A DNA stretch of 64,000 bases, from assembly GCA_907163375.1 (NCBI GenBank), contig CAJQUW010003149.1, positions 156,327 through 220,326 on the forward strand, in the 5' to 3' direction. This document shows, piece by piece, positions 59,456 through 64,000 of the stretch; positions within the stretch are counted from its first letter, which is position 1; every line of letters starts with the position of its first letter. The notes below the pieces were generated by a model, which was not told where the DNA came from, searched no databases, and saw nothing but the letters and a program-made list of their open reading frames with translations. The DNA comes from Prostheceraeus crozeri. Its lineage: Eukaryota > Platyhelminthes > Polycladida > Euryleptidae. The translations under genes and the position numbers were made by a program.

Positions 59456-61759
59456 AGGAGACAGAAGACTTTGGGAAGATGGGTCGAGCACCGCTCTTAC
59501 TTGGAAAACACGGTTTTTCAAATGTCGTTGAAGTATAGGCCTACATATAAATGAACGAGAAAATAAACATCCACCACTGAGTCGAATAGGCACTCAGTAA
59601 ATTAAAGAACTGTAAATCAGGTGGATCTACCGATAGAAAATGAAAGGCCATAGAAAGGGGTGTTATTCTGCGGCGTCTGTTTTGCAGAAAATGGGGGACA
59701 CAGGAGTGGCTTACTGACTGATATCATGCATTTTTCATCAACTGTCAAATAAACGTGAAACTAAGGAGTATTCAAACCATGGCGCTGCCCGTCTTATAGT
59801 ACCGGCGCCTGCAAGAAGTTTTGTAGGGAATGAGGTCGCACCCGAAACTCTTACAAAGCATTATGCATCTCTTGACTGCTTTTAAACTTTACGTCTGCCG
59901 GATCGGATCACAAGTCTGTCATATGTGATTTAATAGAAAAATCAAATGTAGGCCTGGAAATTTGTATTTTAAATGGAGAAATTCTTCAATATACGTTCTA
60001 GGGTAGAAACATGATTTTCTTAAGTTAATGACTGCAGATTAATTACTGATCTATTTCTTCAATCTAACATTCTACAGGTCGTGCTACTTAACATGAGTGG
60101 CAGCTTTATTCAGAATTACTTTTTTCTTAAAACAAAAGCATAAAAGCTTACAGCTAAATTAGCGATCGAATTAATGTTCTCACCGCAGTCAACCTTTATG
60201 CTTTTGACATTTGGTAATATTACTCATAAGGAAATATTACAAGATCGAGAAAGAAAATCAACGAATAAGTTCGGTCACCGGTCACATATACAGTGCTGAA
60301 TTCTGGGTTTATTATGCAGAGTGATGGGCTTGTAGACCGGAGGCTTTCATACAGGAATCCAATTGGGTTAAATCCGGAAGGAACTGAGATGCGCTTTATA
60401 AGCGGTTGGGCCTATTAAAAGGAGATTACTGTATTATCAAATAAAGGAAGGAATTCAATAGCAACTTCTGCTTAATATTGCACTTAATTCTTGCAAATTA
60501 AGTGAGATTGCTGCATCGACAGGCGAAAATGAAAATTGATTGAACAGTTACATTTTTACATTAATCTATCTGGCCTTCTCAAATAATATTTAAATTCTAT
60601 ATTATCATTAGAGAATACTGAATTGAAATTGAGGAAAATATCAAGGTGGGAACCTACATATTAATTCAGAGTGAGATCACTTTTCTGATGAACCGATTTA
60701 TTAGATAAACGTAAGCATGCCTATGACACACACACATGCCTCAATCACTAGCTGCAATTTGAAATTACAAATGTATATAGATTGCCTCGTAGGTCACTAC
60801 ATTAACGGAAAATTAACAAATTAACATAAATTGGAAAATTTTAAAATCGAGTAAACCGCCATGTAAATGAATTGTAATTTGTCGTAGCATTCTCCTCATA
60901 TTGATCGTTGCATTAAGTCGAAGACTGCTCAAATACCCAATGGTTATGCTTATTCAGCCAAATATCCTAATCTTTGCAACAGTTTTGAAGTTTGTGAATT
61001 TGGTATGGTAGGTAGTTCCCAGAGATTTCGTTTCAGCAGTTGTCAGATTCTCCTGCATTTGAAAGGAAGATGTGAATGAACATTCGAAACTTGAAATTCA
61101 TAGGGCCTATACGTGGAATTCGCATTAGTCCTATATCTCATGAACACTGATATCTCCAAAAATATTGATCTACAACAGCTTAATATGGCAACGGCTGTGT
61201 TTGCCAATCTTTACGTGCAACGCTTGAATAAAATAGCAGTGAAACTATTAGTCTATATGTTGATGCTATTTCTATATGTAAACATGAAAGATATGAGACA
61301 TTGCTTGTAACTTATGAAATTCCAACAAAATTGTTCCAACAATTCATGACCGATTAATCATAATCTGCGTAAAACAGACACTCAATACTATCACGTCCGC
61401 AGTATCGAGCGAAGAAAGGTTCAGTAAGCAGCGTTTAGCATTGCATGTTGCTGAGTTCATGGAGGGAAATTCTATCATAACCAAAATGTGAGCTATCATG
61501 ATTACACAACTCTCGGGTCAGCATGATGTCGATTACGAATCACTACGGAGGAAACATGCAGTATCAACACATATAATTTAAAGCATGACAATTGCAGTTG
61601 TTTTGGAAATTATGACAAATATTCTCACGAAAAACGTGCCGTGAATCGGAGTCACGAATATGGAGAGCACGAAATCGGATTGGATCAGCAAGGGTCTCGG
61701 AAGGAAGAACTAGGCTGCATCTGATCAAATGCTTGCAGTGAGACAGGAGATCGGTAAGA

Positions 61760-61806
<47 letters not shown>

Positions 61807-62396
61807 TAGAAATCATGGTGATAGGATTTGTGGACAAGGAGACTGCTTTTGACAGCGCCCCTAAAACCCCTTCCGGCGACTATATCGCTGATCGAGATGT
61901 ACGAATGGGCGAGAGCAACAATCACTTATGAGTGTTGACTCAAACACCAGTGCCGAGTTCATTCTGAACAGCAGGATGGAACAAGGTATTGCATTTAGTC
62001 CATTTCCATCCGTCTTGATCATGGAATTGATATAAAAAAGAGCGAAAAAAGGAAAGCTCAGAATAAGATCATGTGCGCAAATGACGGCGGTCATTGCATA
62101 GTACAAAAGGTAGAAATGGAACATGGAACTGGAAAAGTGGGCAAATAATTTTCAACGGCATAGACTGCATACGTTTGGAAAAGACGGAAGTAATGTTGAT
62201 AGGAAAACCGTAGAACATCACTGTCGTAGTTGGGACTCAGCTTTCACAGACATTGGGTTTAGGTACACCTAGGTGGTTTGGTGACACACGATTGATGTAG
62301 CAGCGGGTCGGGTGAGGAATACAAGCAGGAACAGGAGCTTTTCGTAGTGTCGGGAGTACTGGAAAACAAGTTTGGAAAAAGAAAGGAAAAAAGGTC
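59456..62396. other. Intergenic AT-rich DNA
   Basis: I recognise no gene here. The only structure is the GA microsatellite at about 61763-61801. Confidence 0.5.
61763..61801 (+). repeat. (GA)n microsatellite
   Basis: Nearly 20 uninterrupted GA units followed by a short GATA run. Confidence 0.97.
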
Positions 62397-62456
62397 ATCT
62401 TTCTGTGCTGAAAGATCGCTAGGCCAAGCACTTAAAAACTGTGCCAAGGCGACCAC
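62397..62456 (-). repeat. tRNA-derived SINE, 5' fragment
   Basis: The minus strand gives GTGGTCGCCTTGGCACAGTT, then TTTAAGTGCTTGGCCTAGCG and ATCTTTC, the SINE head. The rest of the family is not found beyond it. Confidence 0.78.
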
Positions 62457-63843
62457 ATTAGATATGTTTATAGACCATATATATATATAGAAATAATCTA
62501 CATCGAGAAGGCTATTGAACATTTGTTAAAAATACATACCGTATATATTCATTTGTCTCTCTGGTGTTACGCTTGACGATTGATGTAGATCAGCAAATAT
62601 TTGCCACAAATAGAAAGCACTTGCTGTTTTTATACTGAAAATTCTGATGTCAGAGTATGTTAATATTTTATGAGAGCAAAAAAGAAAAAGAAGCAATGAC
62701 ATAATGAAATGTTAAGGTAATCAATTATTTAGGAATCTTTCTTGCAATTATGGAAGCTATAGCCATCAGTTCAATGCAGATCAAATTATTTCATACTCAC
62801 CCAACATCAATCTTTGACATTGTAGTAAGATAACCAAATGGAGCCTAACTAAATGTCAAGGCAAATAGTTAACGAAATAGCGAAAGACGATTGATGACAC
62901 TTTTTGTAACTACCCCTTTTTTAAGTTACTAGGCAAATAAATAAACAATCTGATTTAAACAAACTATTTAAAGACTTGCAATTTCTGACGCAGAAATGAG
63001 GGAATTTTAAAATTGATTGCGACAGCAGCCACCCACTCACATTCAAAAATGATAATTTAAAAGTTGTGGTCTACACAAATTGAACCCTCTGATGCATTGC
63101 ATTTGCAGCATGTACATGTGGTCATTGCTGTTCCTTGTTAATAAGTATTCTGACCCATTGAATATGAAAGTCATGAGGATTTCTACATCAATAAGCGGAT
63201 AATAGTGCCGTAGCTGAATTCCACTGAAGCTGCTGTTATAAATTGCATTAATTTGAGGCAGAAGCACTCTGTCAAATTCCAAAGAAGTATACAATCATAG
63301 ACATCGGCTTATAGTAGGGATATATAGGTAGAGTGTCGACTCAAAAAAGTATCTATACAGTGAAAATTTTTATTCAAAGATTTTGCGGAGATTGCGTTTC
63401 CGTGGTCGAAAAAATAATTTGAGCAATTCTTTAAAAAGTCAAAATTTTGCCAATTTATATACTACCGAGATCATCTATGCAAGCAGATTTCATGAATTGT
63501 ATTATAATGGAAGTCTTCATGAAAAAATCGCGATATTATTCTTGCCTTGTTGGTTGAAATTTCATATTTCTAATTCATGAAAGCAATAGCAGGTCATCGA
63601 GTTGCCAATTTAGCAAATATTGCTTCTCCAAGGCTGTCATGACACGGACAATCTGTAAATTAATATAATCTATTTTGCTATCAGTCAATTCCGTTGTAAT
63701 TTCTTCAAAACTGCATAAATGTGTATATCTTACACTTTGAAACAATTCCGACTGCATCGCCCTTGAGTTCATTTAATGAAATCGAAAGTGTATGCACTTA
63801 ATAAATGGGGATTTAATAAATGCGGAGTTACCACTCTATGGAC

Positions 63844-63881
63844 ATCGGATTACATTATTGGTCCTAATAATGTAATCCGAT
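63844..63881. repeat. Perfect palindrome, 16-bp arms
   Basis: ATCGGATTACATTATT at 63844-63859 is followed after 6 bases by its exact complement AATAATGTAATCCGAT at 63866-63881. No gene context. Confidence 0.9.
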
Positions 63882-64000
63882 ACGTCTGTGTTTTATAGTC
63901 AGAATTTTAGAGCAAAAATTAATTCTCAGACATCCTTGCTAATCATTTGAGAATCCCTGTTTGTTGAAATCGCCACAGATTTCATCTTCATGTAGGGCGG

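Overview
The window is eukaryotic, AT-rich nuclear DNA from an animal, most likely an invertebrate. The evidence is small exons with GT-AG introns, a gene of the cilium-associated ERICH3 (glutamate-rich protein 3) family, and a dense load of animal-type mobile elements: Tc1/mariner, hAT, LINE, Penelope-like, tRNA-derived SINE and foldback elements. I cannot name the phylum or species from the sequence alone.

The window is dominated by one very large minus-strand gene running from about 53.7 kb down past the left edge at position 88. I resolve 18 exons by splice sites, continuous reading phase and family resemblance. All 17 junctions are phase-compatible and together leave about 1,497 codons open. 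The N-terminal exons (53706 to 44433) match the conserved N-terminus of ERICH3. Exons 38655-38203 carry the DUF4590 domain. A 2.1 kb exon (31137-29017) encodes a very acidic region followed by about 29 copies of an 11-residue Ser-Pro-Lys repeat. A string of tiny acidic or Ser-rich linker exons follows (23757, 17505, 17386, 13764, 4552, 662). The last visible exon (292-88) encodes the first part of a PLAT/LH2 domain of LOXHD1 type. The gene therefore appears to join an ERICH3 body to a C-terminal PLAT domain; this is the most interesting observation here. The initiator exon was not found, and the PLAT domain continues off the left edge.

The introns hold most of the rest. 663-4404 has a decayed LINE. 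4553-13699 has two SINEs, a third SINE split by a LINE, two dead Tc1 elements and a truncated foldback element with an internal tandem duplication. 17506-23682 has two SINEs, a 45-bp minisatellite, a Penelope-like GIY-YIG fragment and a MITE. 23758-29016 has a 34-bp minisatellite right behind the giant exon. 31138-36872 has a hAT-type non-autonomous element and a foldback element side by side. 38656-44432 has a foldback element next to a nearly intact mariner (DD41D spacing, one internal stop). 45915-49014 has two large hairpins.

Right of the gene (53.7-64 kb) I see no host coding exon. There is a decayed hAT transposon at 57.5-59.45 kb with CGBP1-like transposase pieces, a SINE fragment, a GA microsatellite and a perfect palindrome. 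No rRNA, bona fide tRNA, CRISPR array or bacterial-type operon is present.
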